Source: Deinobacterium chartae
GTDB lineage: Bacteria; Deinococcota; Deinococci; Deinococcales; Deinococcaceae
Direction: 5' to 3'
DNA length: 64,000 nt
Assembly: GCF_014202645.1 (NCBI RefSeq)
Contig: NZ_JACHHG010000003.1
Span: 248,001-312,000 of the forward strand
Shown: piece after piece, positions 20,190-29,571 of the stretch
Layout: the number at the start of each line of letters is the position of its first letter
Numbering within the stretch: position 1 is the stretch's first letter
The notes under the pieces: model-generated
Told to the model about the DNA's origin: nothing
What the model saw: only the letters and a program-made list of their open reading frames with translations
The model's database searches: none
Translations under genes and position numbers: made by a program

Positions 20190-21446
20190 ATGAAAAGACT
20201 GCTGCTGGGATTTTTGCTGATGGCCAGTGCTCAGGCCGCCGAACTGCGTATTTACCCGGGCTTCACCGAATACCGCGAGTCGGTTCCGGCCGCTGCGGGC
20301 GACTACGTCGTGCGCCTCAACCAGGAGCAGGCGGCGCACCTGATCCCCGGCACCCTGAACCTCGAGGGTCCTGCCGTGCTGCAGGTGATTCAGCAGCAGC
20401 GCGAGGTGTGGCTCAACTCCCTCGAGGGCAAGACCGTATTCCTGCGCGACGGCGAGAAGGTACGGCCCGTAGAACTGGTCCGGGCCGAGGACCTGACCGT
20501 GCGCGACCCGGCCACGGGCCGCTTCTTCAACGTCTCCTACGACCGCCTCGAGTTCCCCGAGCTGCCCCCCGCGCCCGAGGAGCGCAGCATGGTGCAGTGG
20601 AACTTCAAGGTGGACCGTCCGGTACCCGCGCAGGTGTCCTACCTCACCCGTGCTTACGCCTGGAACCCGCGCTACACCCTCGAGGTGGGCGCTCAGGACA
20701 GCAGCGCCCGCCTGAGTGCTTTTGCGGACATCCGCAACGTCACCTCGAGAGACGTGCGGGTGGACAAATCCGAGCTGGTGGCCGGTGAGGTGAACGTGGA
20801 GGCCGCCAACGTGTACAAGGGCGGCGTGGCGATGTTCGAGAGCCAGGACCGGGCGGCCCCGGCTGCCGCTCCGATGCCTTCGATCGCGAGCGGCGTGGAG
20901 GGCAGCGGAGTGTACCGCTTCGCCATCACCGAAGCCTTCGATCTGCCCGCGCGCTCCACGGTCAGCCTGCCCTTCTTGAACCCCCAAGTCACCCTCGAGC
21001 GCTTCGTGGGAACCACGCGGGGTTTCAACCCCCGCAGCTCGAAGGGCAAGCTGGATCGCATGTACCGCCTCCGAAGCGACGTGCTGCTGCCCGCCGGGGT
21101 GGTGACCGTGCGCGACGAGGGCGTGCTGGTCGGCCAGACCTCGATTCCGGATACCGCCGCGCGGGAAGAGCGGGTGTTCGGGCTGGGCGAGGACCCGGAC
21201 GTTTCCTACAACCGCGAGGTGAAGGTGCTGTCGCAGACCAAGGACAGCGCGCGTTACCAGATCACCCTGACCCTGGAGAACGCCAAGAAGCGGGCGCTGC
21301 GCGTGGAGTACAAGGAGAACTTCAGCGGCAACGTGACCCTCGAGGGCCAGGCGCAGCGCACGGCCGAGGGGCTGAGCATCGAGGCGAACCTGCCGGCGGG
21401 CGGCAAGCTGACCCGCAGCTACACCCTGACCTTCCAGTACCGCTGA
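20190..21446 (+). CDS. Exported DUF4139-like protein
   Basis: ATG at 20190 gives a clean signal peptide (MKRLLLGFLLMASAQA). A GTG at 20172 would lengthen it needlessly. The mature part is beta-rich. The middle region, VSYLTRAYAWNPRYTLEV, resembles DUF4139 proteins, and the C-terminus has Ig-like strands (YQITLTLENAKKRALRVEY). No catalytic motif is visible. It is probably a periplasmic or surface protein of unknown function, and transcribed alone. Confidence 0.75.
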   Translation: MKRLLLGFLLMASAQAAELRIYPGFTEYRESVPAAAGDYVVRLNQEQAAHLIPGTLNLEGPAVLQVIQQQREVWLNSLEGKTVFLRDGEKVRPVELVRAEDLTVRDPATGRFFNVSYDRLEFPELPPAPEERSMVQWNFKVDRPVPAQVSYLTRAYAWNPRYTLEVGAQDSSARLSAFADIRNVTSRDVRVDKSELVAGEVNVEAANVYKGGVAMFESQDRAAPAAAPMPSIASGVEGSGVYRFAITEAFDLPARSTVSLPFLNPQVTLERFVGTTRGFNPRSSKGKLDRMYRLRSDVLLPAGVVTVRDEGVLVGQTSIPDTAAREERVFGLGEDPDVSYNREVKVLSQTKDSARYQITLTLENAKKRALRVEYKENFSGNVTLEGQAQRTAEGLSIEANLPAGGKLTRSYTLTFQYR

Positions 21447-21455
21447 GCGGACCTG

Positions 21456-21495
21456 CAAGACACGTCCCCCGCCCAAACGCGGGGGACGTGTCTTG
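21456..21495 (+). terminator. Strong hairpin after the DUF4139-like gene
   Basis: A 17-bp perfect stem (21456-21472 and 21479-21495) with a six-base loop. Confidence 0.75.
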
Positions 21496-21524
21496 CGCGG
21501 CCCAGGACGTGTACCATAAGGGCC

Positions 21525-21698
21525 ATGCGGCGGCGCCTGAACATTCCGCTGGCTTACCTGATCCCGTTCCTGCTGTTTGTCGGGGGTGTGGGTGTTTTTT
21601 GGCTGGTGGAGGTCCGCTGGGTGCTGGACGTGATCTTTCCGCTTGCTTGTTTTCTGGCCATGCTGTACCTCGACGCCCAGGACCCACCGAGTCGCTGA
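21525..21698 (+). CDS. Small membrane protein (57 aa)
   Basis: The ATG at 21525 opens a 57-residue product: a basic start (MRRRLNIPLAY), two predicted membrane helices (about 8-28 and 33-49), and a hydrophilic tail ending PPSR. There is no ribosome binding site. TACCAT at 21512-21517 may be a -10 box for a leaderless mRNA. It converges with the cytochrome pseudogene, four bases apart. No family recognised. Confidence 0.5.
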   Translation: MRRRLNIPLAYLIPFLLFVGGVGVFWLVEVRWVLDVIFPLACFLAMLYLDAQDPPSR

Positions 21699-21702
21699 GG
21701 CC

Positions 21703-22234
21703 TCAGCGCAGAAGCTGACGCCGCTCGCACAGCTGTCGGTCCGGGCGGTCACAGCGTACGCGCTGCACCTGACCGCTGCGCACAAAAGCCAGCAGGTCCG
21801 CGTGCGAGAACAAAAAGTTCTCCCCGGCCGACCGATGACAGATCCAGCAGCCGGCCAGGTTGGTCCGCACCGCCTGCTGGCTGCGCGGATCGAAACGCTC
21901 GCTGCGCCAGTTACCATGGCGCCCTCCAGGTTGGCGCGGCGCATCATTCCATCCAGCTCGGGTCGCAGTTCGCCGCGCGCATGAGGCCGACCGGGCCGCG
22001 AGACATGGGTTTCGGTGACCGAGAGGCTGCCCGGTGGGATCGGGCGGCCTGCGGCAAGGGCCCCCACCGCCTCGCGGGAGAGGTCAAGGTCCCGGATGCG
22101 GCCATCGGGGCGCCGCACGGTCGCGTCATGCACCAGCCGCTGGCGGTAGGACGGATAGGGGACGGACAGGTTCGCGAAATCCGGCGGTGCGGCGGCAGGA
22201 GCAGGGTCAGCGCGGTCAGCCACGGCAGCTTCAC
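21703..22234 (-). pseudogene. c-type cytochrome, P460-like, broken by two frameshifts
   Basis: The GTG at 22234 has GGAGG five bases upstream and starts a signal-peptide-like [14 protein letters not shown]. The homologous sequence then moves to a second frame ([20 protein letters not shown], then MMRRANLEG) and near 21925 to a third ([19 protein letters not shown]). The third frame holds the haem-binding motif CWICH and ends at 21703. No single frame encodes signal, body and haem site. Resemblance to cytochrome P460-type proteins is from motif memory. Two sequencing errors would give the same picture. Confidence 0.6.
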
Positions 22235-22298
22235 GGACACCTCCAAAACGGGTAAAGGACAGCTTCTACCACCGCTGCGCGCCCGCTACACTGACCGC

Positions 22299-22814
22299 AT
22301 GACCCACAGCCGTATCGAGATCGTGCGCGCAGACATCACCCGCCTCGAGGTGGACGCCATCGTGAACGCCGCGAATTCTTCGCTGCTGGGCGGGGGCGGG
22401 GTGGACGGTGCCATTCACCGCGCCGCTGGTCCCGAGTTGGTCGCCGAGTGCCGTCTGCTGGGCGGCTGCGCGACCGGGGAGGCCAAGATCACAAAGGGGT
22501 ACCGCCTGCCTGCCCGTTTCGTGATCCACACGGTCGGGCCGGTGTGGCGCGGGGGAGAGCACGGCGAGGACGCACTGCTGGCCAGCTGTTACCGCAGCTC
22601 GCTCGAACTGGCGGCCTCGAGAGAGCTGCGCACGCTGGCTTTTCCGGCGATCTCGACCGGAATATATGGCTTTCCGTTCGAGCGGGCCACCCGCCTTGCC
22701 CTGCGTGAGATTCGCGCGTTTGTGAGCGAACACACGCTGCCGCAGCGGGTGGTTCTGGTGTTTTTCTCCGAATCGGACGAGCGGCTTGCGCACGCCCTGA
22801 CCGCCGAAGGTTAA
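22299..22814 (+). CDS. Macro domain protein (ADP-ribose-binding / deacetylase)
   Basis: ATG at 22299 lies six bases after TACACT (22287-22292), suggesting a leaderless mRNA. The 171-residue protein is one macro domain: [46 protein letters not shown], and [12 protein letters not shown]. Family members bind ADP-ribose and hydrolyse O-acetyl-ADP-ribose or remove mono-ADP-ribose from proteins. No ADP-ribosyltransferase or sirtuin lies nearby. Confidence 0.93.
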   Translation: MTHSRIEIVRADITRLEVDAIVNAANSSLLGGGGVDGAIHRAAGPELVAECRLLGGCATGEAKITKGYRLPARFVIHTVGPVWRGGEHGEDALLASCYRSSLELAASRELRTLAFPAISTGIYGFPFERATRLALREIRAFVSEHTLPQRVVLVFFSESDERLAHALTAEG

Positions 22815-22870
22815 ACGATCTCCCACGCCTTTTCCCAGCCGTCCCTGACCTTCTCCTGACATGATGGAGC

Positions 22871-23515
22871 ATGGTGTTGACCCGCACTGCGACGGTGGGC
22901 GGCTGGCTGGTACCCGCTGTTACGGCAACGCTGCTGACGTGGCTGTTGCTGCCCGACGACCTGCCGGGCGCGCTGCAGATCGTGGCGGCCTGGAGTGCCT
23001 TTGCCCTGACTTTTCTGCTGCTGACCTGGCCGGTGCTGCTCATCTGCGACCCTGCCCGCACCCGTGAGCTGGCGCGCTCGGTCGACCCGGGGCGCGCGAT
23101 CATTTACCCGCTGGTGCTGCTGGCTTCGGGAACCAGCCTGATCTCGGTGTGGCTGGCGCTGCTGGCGGTCGGTCCCCTCGAGGGGCCGCTCGAGGGGTGG
23201 CTGACCGCGTTGGCGATTTTGGCGACGCTGCTGTCGTGGGCGGTGATGGGCACGGTGTACGCGCTGCATTACGCCCGGCTGTACTACCATTCGGGGCAGG
23301 AAGGTGGCATCGGGTTTCCGGGCGGGCGCGATCCGGGTTACCTGGACTTCGTGTACGTCGCCTTTACGGTGGGAATGTCGTACAAGGTTGCCGATACGCC
23401 GCTGGAGAGCGTGGAGGTGCGGCGGACCGTGCTGGGGCAGGCGGTCATGAGTTACCTGTTCCGGATTTTTGCGTTGGCCCTGCTGATTCAGGTGCTGGGT
23501 GTGCTGGCCAGCTGA
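22871..23515 (+). CDS. DUF1345 family membrane protein
   Basis: The 214-residue protein has about five membrane helices. The conserved block YALHYARLYY, then GYLDFVYVAFTVGMSYKVAD, is the DUF1345 signature. The function is unknown. It may be leaderless (CATGAT at 22860-22865). It converges with corA, eight bases apart. Confidence 0.85.
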   Translation: MVLTRTATVGGWLVPAVTATLLTWLLLPDDLPGALQIVAAWSAFALTFLLLTWPVLLICDPARTRELARSVDPGRAIIYPLVLLASGTSLISVWLALLAVGPLEGPLEGWLTALAILATLLSWAVMGTVYALHYARLYYHSGQEGGIGFPGGRDPGYLDFVYVAFTVGMSYKVADTPLESVEVRRTVLGQAVMSYLFRIFALALLIQVLGVLAS

Positions 23516-23522
23516 GCAGGGG

Positions 23523-24458
23523 TTACCACCAGCCGCGCCGCCGGAAGTATGCCGCCAGGGCGAGGGCGATGGCCAGAAAGCTGGCCCAGGCGAGGGCGTA
23601 ACCGTACGGCCAGCCGAGTTCGGGCATGTACTGGAAGTTCATGCCCCACACCCCGGCCATGAAGGTCAGCGGCAGAAACACGGTCGAAACGGTGGTGAGG
23701 GTCTTCATGATCTCGTTCATGCGGTTGGACTGCACGTTCAGGTGCACGTCCAGCACGCTGGAGAGCACCTCGCGCGCCGAGTCGAGCGTCTCGTAGACCC
23801 GGGTGAGGTTCCCGACCAGGTCCTGAAAGTACGGTGCGAGCTCGAGGTCCAAGGACTTGGCGTGCCGTGAGAAGGCCGCCACACTCTCGCGGGCGTTGCT
23901 GCACAGCCGCCGCGCGTGCAAGATCTTGCGCTTGTGCTCGAAGATCGAGCGCGAGAAGTGTTCGGGCCTGCGGGCGCGCTGATCGGAGAACAGCCGCTCC
24001 TCGAGGTCATCGGTGCGCTCCTGGATGGCGTCGGCAAACTCGAAGAAGGTATCGGTGGCGCTGTCGAGCAGGTCGTACAGCAGCGCCTGGATGCGCCGTT
24101 CGCCGCTGAGGCTGGTCGCGTGCCAGATCTTGTCGAGGTAGTCGATCGGCTCGAGGTGCACGGTGATGAGCGCCCGCTGCTGCGGGTACCAGAAGAACGA
24201 TACCCGCTCGGTGCGTTCCTGGCATTCGCGCGGCTCGGCCAACGTGCGCACGATCAGGAACAGGTGTTCGGGGTAGACGTCGAAAGCACTCCAGTGCCCG
24301 ACTTGCAGGGCGTCTTCGAGGGCGATGGGGTTCAGGTTGAAGCTGGCTTGCAGACGGGCGACCTCGAGGTCGTCGGGGGTGTTCACGTCCACCCACACCG
24401 CCTCGCTTTGGCCGGTCCACTCGAGGGGGCCGTCTTGCAGGCTCATGGCGCGAATCAT
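23523..24458 (-). CDS. corA: CorA-like magnesium/divalent cation transporter
   Basis: The 311-residue protein has a long soluble N-domain and stalk helix, then two C-terminal membrane helices with the GMN pore motif (GVWGMNFQYMPE). It ends in a basic tail (FRRRGWW). It would form a pentameric Mg2+ (or Co2+/Ni2+/Zn2+) channel in the inner membrane. TACACT (24470-24465 on the minus strand) lies six bases before the ATG at 24458, so the mRNA is probably leaderless. Confidence 0.9.
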   Translation of the reverse strand: MIRAMSLQDGPLEWTGQSEAVWVDVNTPDDLEVARLQASFNLNPIALEDALQVGHWSAFDVYPEHLFLIVRTLAEPRECQERTERVSFFWYPQQRALITVHLEPIDYLDKIWHATSLSGERRIQALLYDLLDSATDTFFEFADAIQERTDDLEERLFSDQRARRPEHFSRSIFEHKRKILHARRLCSNARESVAAFSRHAKSLDLELAPYFQDLVGNLTRVYETLDSAREVLSSVLDVHLNVQSNRMNEIMKTLTTVSTVFLPLTFMAGVWGMNFQYMPELGWPYGYALAWASFLAIALALAAYFRRRGWW

Positions 24459-24628
24459 GCGCCCAGTGTACCGGGGACGCTTGCTCGGCCGGGCGGCATC
24501 TGCGTTGCTGGACGTTACGGGCGGCCTCGTGAAGGCGCGAGTTCAGCTGGTCAGGAGCATCCTGTACTCGGTAGACGGTGAGAAAACCTCTTGACGGTGA
24601 CAATTGTATGAGCAAAGTATAGGAAATC

Positions 24629-25642
24629 ATGAAACGTTTTCTTGCAGTGATCCTCAGTTTTTCCTCACTGGCGATGGCTCAGCCCACCCCGTTGCTCGAG
24701 CGCTACGTCGCCCTGGGCGACTCGATTACTGCCGGTTACCAGTCGGCAGGCATGACCGCCGCCACTCAGAACGACGCCTACCCCGTACTGCTCAGCCGCA
24801 AGGCCGGCTACCCCCTGACCGCCTACTTGACCGGTGATCCCGGTTGCCCCCCACCGCGGGGCGGCACGCCGGGGCCACAGAGCTGCGTGCGAGCTAACCC
24901 CGATGCCTCCCCGCGTAACTTCGCGGTGCCCGGTGCCCGAGTCGGCGACCTGACCCAGACCCGTGCCAGCAACGCTCCGGAGACCACCCGCCCGCTGGTG
25001 AACCTCCTGATCGGCGAGCAAACCCAGGTCGAAGCCGCCCTGGCCGCGCAGCCCACCTTCTTGACCATCTGGATCGGCTCGAACGACGTGCTGCTCTCGG
25101 CCATCCGTGGCACCCTCGAGGGTACGACCTCGGCGCAGGACTTCGAGACCCGCTACCGCACGCTGCTCGAGGCTCTGAAACCCACCGGGGCTCCCGGCGT
25201 GCTGATCGGGGTACCCCGCATCAGCCATGTGCCCGCCCTGCTCGACCCGAACTGGCTGGTGCTGGTCGGACAGGCCAGCAGCGACTGCTGGGGCGGCATC
25301 TACCGCATTCCCGCACCGCTGCTGGCAAACAAGGACGTGCCCAAACCGATCTCCTGCCGCGACCCCCGGGTACTGACCCTGGACGAGCTGAACGAACTCG
25401 ACGCGCGGGTGGAGGCCTACAACCGCAGCATTGCGCGGCTCGCCGCCCAGTACGGCTACGTCTTCTACGACGTCGCCCCGCTGTTTGACGCGATGGTCCG
25501 CCCGCCGAACTTGCTGACCGGCTCGTTCGGCCCGGACTTCTCCGCCGACGGCGCTCACCCCTCGAGTGCTTCGCACGTCCGCTTCGCGCAGGAGCTCGCC
25601 CGTCTGATCAACGCGCGCTACGGCACCCGGTTGCCCGAATAG
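24629..25642 (+). CDS. Secreted SGNH/GDSL-type esterase or lipase
   Basis: The ATG at 24629 follows AGGA and starts a signal peptide (MKRFLAVILSFSSLAMA). The GDSIT block carries the nucleophile Ser32, GSNDVLL the block III Asn, and DGAHPS the Asp and His of block V. The 337-residue enzyme should hydrolyse esters outside the cytoplasm. Substrate unknown. The upstream region has TTGACG at 24591, but no well-spaced -10 box. Confidence 0.9.
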   Translation: MKRFLAVILSFSSLAMAQPTPLLERYVALGDSITAGYQSAGMTAATQNDAYPVLLSRKAGYPLTAYLTGDPGCPPPRGGTPGPQSCVRANPDASPRNFAVPGARVGDLTQTRASNAPETTRPLVNLLIGEQTQVEAALAAQPTFLTIWIGSNDVLLSAIRGTLEGTTSAQDFETRYRTLLEALKPTGAPGVLIGVPRISHVPALLDPNWLVLVGQASSDCWGGIYRIPAPLLANKDVPKPISCRDPRVLTLDELNELDARVEAYNRSIARLAAQYGYVFYDVAPLFDAMVRPPNLLTGSFGPDFSADGAHPSSASHVRFAQELARLINARYGTRLPE

Positions 25643-25643
25643 G

Positions 25644-25976
25644 TTAGTCCAGGGGAACGCGCAGGCGCTCGCTGCCCAGCACCTCCAGCCGTCCGTGCAG
25701 CTCGTTGCCGTCTACCGTCTCGGGCTGCACCCGTACGCGCCAGGTCTCGCGCAGACCGGGCAGGTACAACTCGGCCTCGAAGGCCTCGAGGTCCGGTAGT
25801 GGGCCGCTCACCTCGAGGCGGCAGAGCCGCTCGGTGCCCGCCGTGATGCCCTCGGGCCACGCCGGATGCGGATCCACAAACAGTTCGGTCAGGATCACGT
25901 CGCCCTCGAGAACCGCCCTGCGATCCTGGCGGTAGCCGTGACAGCGGTAACGGATGCCGCGCCTGCGCACGTTCAT
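25644..25976 (-). CDS. Hypothetical protein (110 aa)
   Basis: A 110-residue protein with no signal peptide or membrane helix and a charged N-terminus (MNVRRRGIRYRCHGYRQDRR). It is followed by a beta-rich body. It converges on the esterase gene, ending one base after that stop. No family recognised. Confidence 0.55.
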   Translation of the reverse strand: MNVRRRGIRYRCHGYRQDRRAVLEGDVILTELFVDPHPAWPEGITAGTERLCRLEVSGPLPDLEAFEAELYLPGLRETWRVRVQPETVDGNELHGRLEVLGSERLRVPLD

Positions 25977-26021
25977 GCCGCAAGTGTAGCAACCTGCCCC
26001 GCAGCGTACCTTCAGCGCACT

Positions 26022-26942
26022 TTACCGGTCGTTAACCGGTGGGCGGCGCAGGCGCCACAGCCCTCCCAGGCTGCGGTACCCCAGGGACCGATTAAGTCTC
26101 AAGATGGCGGTGTTGCTCGCGTCGTTGTCGGTTCTCAGGTGAGTGGCTCCCTGCGCGTGGCTCGCCCGCGCCGCCTCGAGTTTCAGGACCCGTGCCAGAC
26201 CGCGTCCGCGCCACTCCTGAGTGACCCCGGTCATGCCGATGTGCCGCAGCCGGGGAGTCTCGGCGCGCATCAGCACCAGGCCCACCAGTCGCGCACCGTC
26301 GTAGGCCAAGACCGTGCTGTGCGGATCGAGGTCGGGAGCGCCGCGCGCCCACAGCTGCACGTCCTGCGGCGTGAAGCGCCGCCCGGCCTCGTCGGGAATC
26401 TGCGAGGCCAGTTCGGCCAGCAGGACGTGCAGGGCGTCCCACACGGTTTCTGGATCGCTCGCCTCCTGCAGCGCCTGCGCCAGGGTCGTCACCCGCACGT
26501 CGGCGGGCAGCACAACCGCCTCGAGGTCCGCTCGCAGTTCCAGTTCGGAGCGGATGCGGTGCCCGACCGGCGCGAAGCCGTGCCGCCCTGCCCAGGCGAG
26601 CAGCCCAGGACGGTCATCGGGAACGGCGATCTCGAGGGTCAGGTGTTGCGCTGCCGGGTGCGTCAGGGCGGCGCGGGCCAGCGCTCTGCCCAGGCCCTGG
26701 CCGCGCCGCCGGGGATGTACGGCCACCCTGAGCGCGCACACGCCCGGCGCCATGTCGCGTGCGCTCAGGGTGGCCGCTCCCAGGGCGACCCCCTCTTGGC
26801 AGATCAGCCACCCCGGGTCCGGGGTGCCATCTGCCCCTGCCAGCAGTGCCTCGAGGCCGTAGGGAGCCTCGAGTTCGGACAGCAGGGCCTCCAGGGCCGT
26901 AGCGTCGTCGGGAAGATAGGGCCGCAGCTTCGGTTCGGACAT
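26022..26942 (-). CDS. Tandem-GNAT acetyltransferase
   Basis: The 306-residue protein holds two GNAT folds. The first (1-150) has RVAVHPRRRGQGLGRALA, a proper acetyl-CoA loop. The second (about 155-300) has TGVTQEWRGRGLARVLKLEA and RTDNDASNTAILRLNRSLGY. It would transfer acetyl groups to an unknown amine. Tandem GNATs of this type occur in antibiotic and small-molecule modification, but nothing nearby suggests a substrate. Confidence 0.88.
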   Translation of the reverse strand: MSEPKLRPYLPDDATALEALLSELEAPYGLEALLAGADGTPDPGWLICQEGVALGAATLSARDMAPGVCALRVAVHPRRRGQGLGRALARAALTHPAAQHLTLEIAVPDDRPGLLAWAGRHGFAPVGHRIRSELELRADLEAVVLPADVRVTTLAQALQEASDPETVWDALHVLLAELASQIPDEAGRRFTPQDVQLWARGAPDLDPHSTVLAYDGARLVGLVLMRAETPRLRHIGMTGVTQEWRGRGLARVLKLEAARASHAQGATHLRTDNDASNTAILRLNRSLGYRSLGGLWRLRRPPVNDR

Positions 26943-26992
26943 GCCCTTAAGCTAGCGGGCAGCTCACGCGGGCGAATCCGCGTTTTGGACGG

Positions 26993-28210
26993 TCAGGCGC
27001 GGTCAGGCTGGCGCAGGGTGGCCGCAGCGACCAGCGCACCCAGCGAGGCGATTCCGCCCAGGGCAGCCACTGCCACGAACCCGGCGGTCGCCATCAGCAC
27101 CCCGCCGCCCAGCGCTCCGGCTGCCGCACACGACCACACCACCACGTCGGCTGCTCCCTGGGCGCGCAGGCGGTCTTCGGGCATCACCGCGCGCACCAGC
27201 AGGCTCGAGCCGGACACGAAGCAGAAGTTCCAGCCGAGCCCCAGCAGGTACAGCGACAGCCCCATCGGGGCCGCCCCGGTCGCCGGGACGGCGGTCAGCG
27301 CCGACACGAGCAACAGCAGTGCGCCGCAGGCCAGGGCCCGCCGCTCTCCGAAGCGGTCCACCAGCCCGCCCACCGCCCAGGCCAGGCCGTACATCCCGAC
27401 CACGTGCGCGGTGATCAGGCCCGAGATGGTCGGCAGACCGTGACCCAAGTGCTCGGCGTGCTTGGGCATCAGGACCATCAGCATCACCATCACGCCCTGA
27501 CCGATGCCCAGCGCCAGCAGCGCCGTGAGCGCGGCCGGCTGCATGAAGATCGCGCGCAGCGAACGCGCCCGAACCGAGGCAGTTTCGGAGATCCCCGCCT
27601 CGAGTGTCCGCGCGGGCATCAGCAGCGCGATCAGCGCGCCGCCCAGCGCCAGGAAAACGGCACCCAGCAGCCAGCCCAGCTCCACTGCGCCCACCTCGAG
27701 GCGTGCTCCCAGCCGGGTGAGGGCTGGGGAGAACGCGGCCGAAGCGAAGGCCCCCACCACCGCGAAGCTGAGCAGGTAACCCATCACCCGGCCGCGCACC
27801 GCAGGAGCCACCAGTTCGGCCGCTGCGTAGCGTCCCTGCTGGATGGCACCGGCAGCCACGCCGACCAGCGCCCCGCCCAGCAGGAACAGCCAGAACACCC
27901 CCATGATGGCCGACAGGCCCGCCACCCCGGCCCCCAGGGCACCCAGCAGGTAGGCGGCGGTCAGGCCCACCCGCCGCCCGCGCGCAGCCATGACCCTCGA
28001 GGCCCCGTAGGCCGAGGCGGCCGAGGCCAGCATGTTCAGGGTGGACGGCAAGCCCGCGAGGGCTTCCTGGCCGCTGAGCTGTGCGGCCAGGATCGAGGAG
28101 AGCGACACCGAGATGGTCGTCGCGCCGGTGGCGAGCGCCTGCGCGGCGAACAGTGCGGCCAGCGGCGCGGCAGCGGACCTCGGAGCGGGCAGGGAAAGGG
28201 GACGGCTCAC
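26993..28210 (-). CDS. MFS transporter
   Basis: The 405-residue protein has about 12 hydrophobic helices in two halves, with a basic cytoplasmic loop in the first half (SRVMAARGRRVG) as in major facilitator carriers. The GTG start at 28210 lies six bases after TATACT (28222-28217), suggesting a leaderless mRNA. Substrate unknown, possibly drug efflux. Confidence 0.88.
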   Translation of the reverse strand: MSRPLSLPAPRSAAAPLAALFAAQALATGATTISVSLSSILAAQLSGQEALAGLPSTLNMLASAASAYGASRVMAARGRRVGLTAAYLLGALGAGVAGLSAIMGVFWLFLLGGALVGVAAGAIQQGRYAAAELVAPAVRGRVMGYLLSFAVVGAFASAAFSPALTRLGARLEVGAVELGWLLGAVFLALGGALIALLMPARTLEAGISETASVRARSLRAIFMQPAALTALLALGIGQGVMVMLMVLMPKHAEHLGHGLPTISGLITAHVVGMYGLAWAVGGLVDRFGERRALACGALLLLVSALTAVPATGAAPMGLSLYLLGLGWNFCFVSGSSLLVRAVMPEDRLRAQGAADVVVWSCAAAGALGGGVLMATAGFVAVAALGGIASLGALVAAATLRQPDRA

Positions 28211-28233
28211 CTCTGGAGTATAAAGGCCCGACC

Positions 28234-29571
28234 TCAGTTGCCGCCGACTGCCAGCCGCGTGACCCGCAGGCTGGGAGAGCCGGTGCCGTACTGGGTGAAC
28301 TCGAGGTCCGCCCCTACCTCCTGCACCTCGGAGAGCAGTTCGAGGAAGTTTCCGGCCACGGTGAACACCTCGAGCGGGTATGCGATTTGACCCCCTTCGA
28401 CCCAGAAGCCCTCGGCCTGCAGGCTGAATTCGCCGGTGATCGGGTTGGCTCCGGCGTGCGTGCCCTGCACGTCGGTGAGCAGCAGCCCGGTGCCCAGGCG
28501 GCGCAGCAGGTCCTCGCGACTGCCCGATCCGGCCTGTACGAACAGGTTGGTGGGGGAGATGCCGAGCGTGCTCTTGTAGCTGGCCCTCGCGGCGTGGCCG
28601 GTCGGCTCCACCCCGTCTCTGGCCGCGGTTTCGGCGTTGTGCAAGAAGCTGCGCAGCACGCCCGCCTCGAGCAGGGTCAGCGGCCGGGACGGGGCCCCTT
28701 CGGCGTCGAAGGGACGCGACGCGAGGCCGCGCGGCAGGGTGGGGTCGTCGACCAGGGTGACGCGGCTGTCTGCCACCGCCTGACCGAGTTTCCCGGCCAG
28801 GGGACTCTTGCCCTCCTGGACCATCTTCGCCGAGAAGATCGCCGAGTATACGGCGAGCAGGTGCGCGGCGCAGCGCGCGTCGATCACCGCGCCGCAGGTG
28901 CCACTCGGAGCCGGGCGGGCTCCGAGCAGGGCCGCGCTTCTGCGCACGGCCTCGAGGGCGGTGCGGGTGGGATCGAGCTCCTCGAACTCGCGCGAGAACT
29001 GAAACTCGCCTTTCATCTTGTTCTGGCCGTTCTCGCTGACCAGCGGAGCGACGTACTGCGAGGCGTGGTTTTCCCGGTAGCTGCGGTCGAGTCCCTGGGT
29101 GTTGGCAATGGCCTGGCGCGACTCGCCGTCGCTGTAAATGGCATAGGGCACGCTGGTCACACGGGGGTCGGCGGTGCGCGCCTGAGCCTCGAGGGTCAGG
29201 GCCAACTGCACCTTGCGTTCGACCGTCACGCCCGATAAGCCCTCGCCGTACAGGTCCACGGCGGGCGGCTCGCCCCAGGCCACCAGCCGCGCGTGCGGTT
29301 GCGCAGCGGTCAGTTCGGCGTTCTCGAGGGCCGCGCTTAGGGCGCGGTCTAAGGCCGCCTGCGAGAGGTTCTCGGTGTAGGAAAAGCCCCAGGCCCCGTT
29401 GACCAGCGCGCGCAGGCCCAGCCCGACCTTGTTGGAGAGCTTGAACTCCTCCACCTCGCCGCCGAAAGCCCGCACCGAGGTGCTGCTGGCGCGTTGGGCG
29501 AACACCTCGAGGTCCACCCCGCGTTCCCGGGCCCGCGCGATCAGGTAACTTCTGGCTTCGTCGAAGGTCAT
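28234..29571 (-). CDS. pmbA: TldE/PmbA-type metallopeptidase partner
   Basis: The ATG at 29571 overlaps the tldD stop by four bases (ATGA) and is preferred to the longer frame that runs into tldD. The 445-residue protein has the PmbA/TldE fold and signature segments (ELSNKVGLGLRALVNGAWGF-like start, SYKSTLGISPTNLFVQAG near the end). TldD and TldE form a heterodimeric protease that trims unfolded peptides or modified peptide precursors. Confidence 0.88.
   Translation of the reverse strand: MTFDEARSYLIARARERGVDLEVFAQRASSTSVRAFGGEVEEFKLSNKVGLGLRALVNGAWGFSYTENLSQAALDRALSAALENAELTAAQPHARLVAWGEPPAVDLYGEGLSGVTVERKVQLALTLEAQARTADPRVTSVPYAIYSDGESRQAIANTQGLDRSYRENHASQYVAPLVSENGQNKMKGEFQFSREFEELDPTRTALEAVRRSAALLGARPAPSGTCGAVIDARCAAHLLAVYSAIFSAKMVQEGKSPLAGKLGQAVADSRVTLVDDPTLPRGLASRPFDAEGAPSRPLTLLEAGVLRSFLHNAETAARDGVEPTGHAARASYKSTLGISPTNLFVQAGSGSREDLLRRLGTGLLLTDVQGTHAGANPITGEFSLQAEGFWVEGGQIAYPLEVFTVAGNFLELLSEVQEVGADLEFTQYGTGSPSLRVTRLAVGGN

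Noticed and set aside
20163-22223. Long minus-strand frame (686 codons) across 20-22 kb
   Set aside because: It is mostly the shadow of the DUF4139-like gene. Only its first part belongs to the broken cytochrome.
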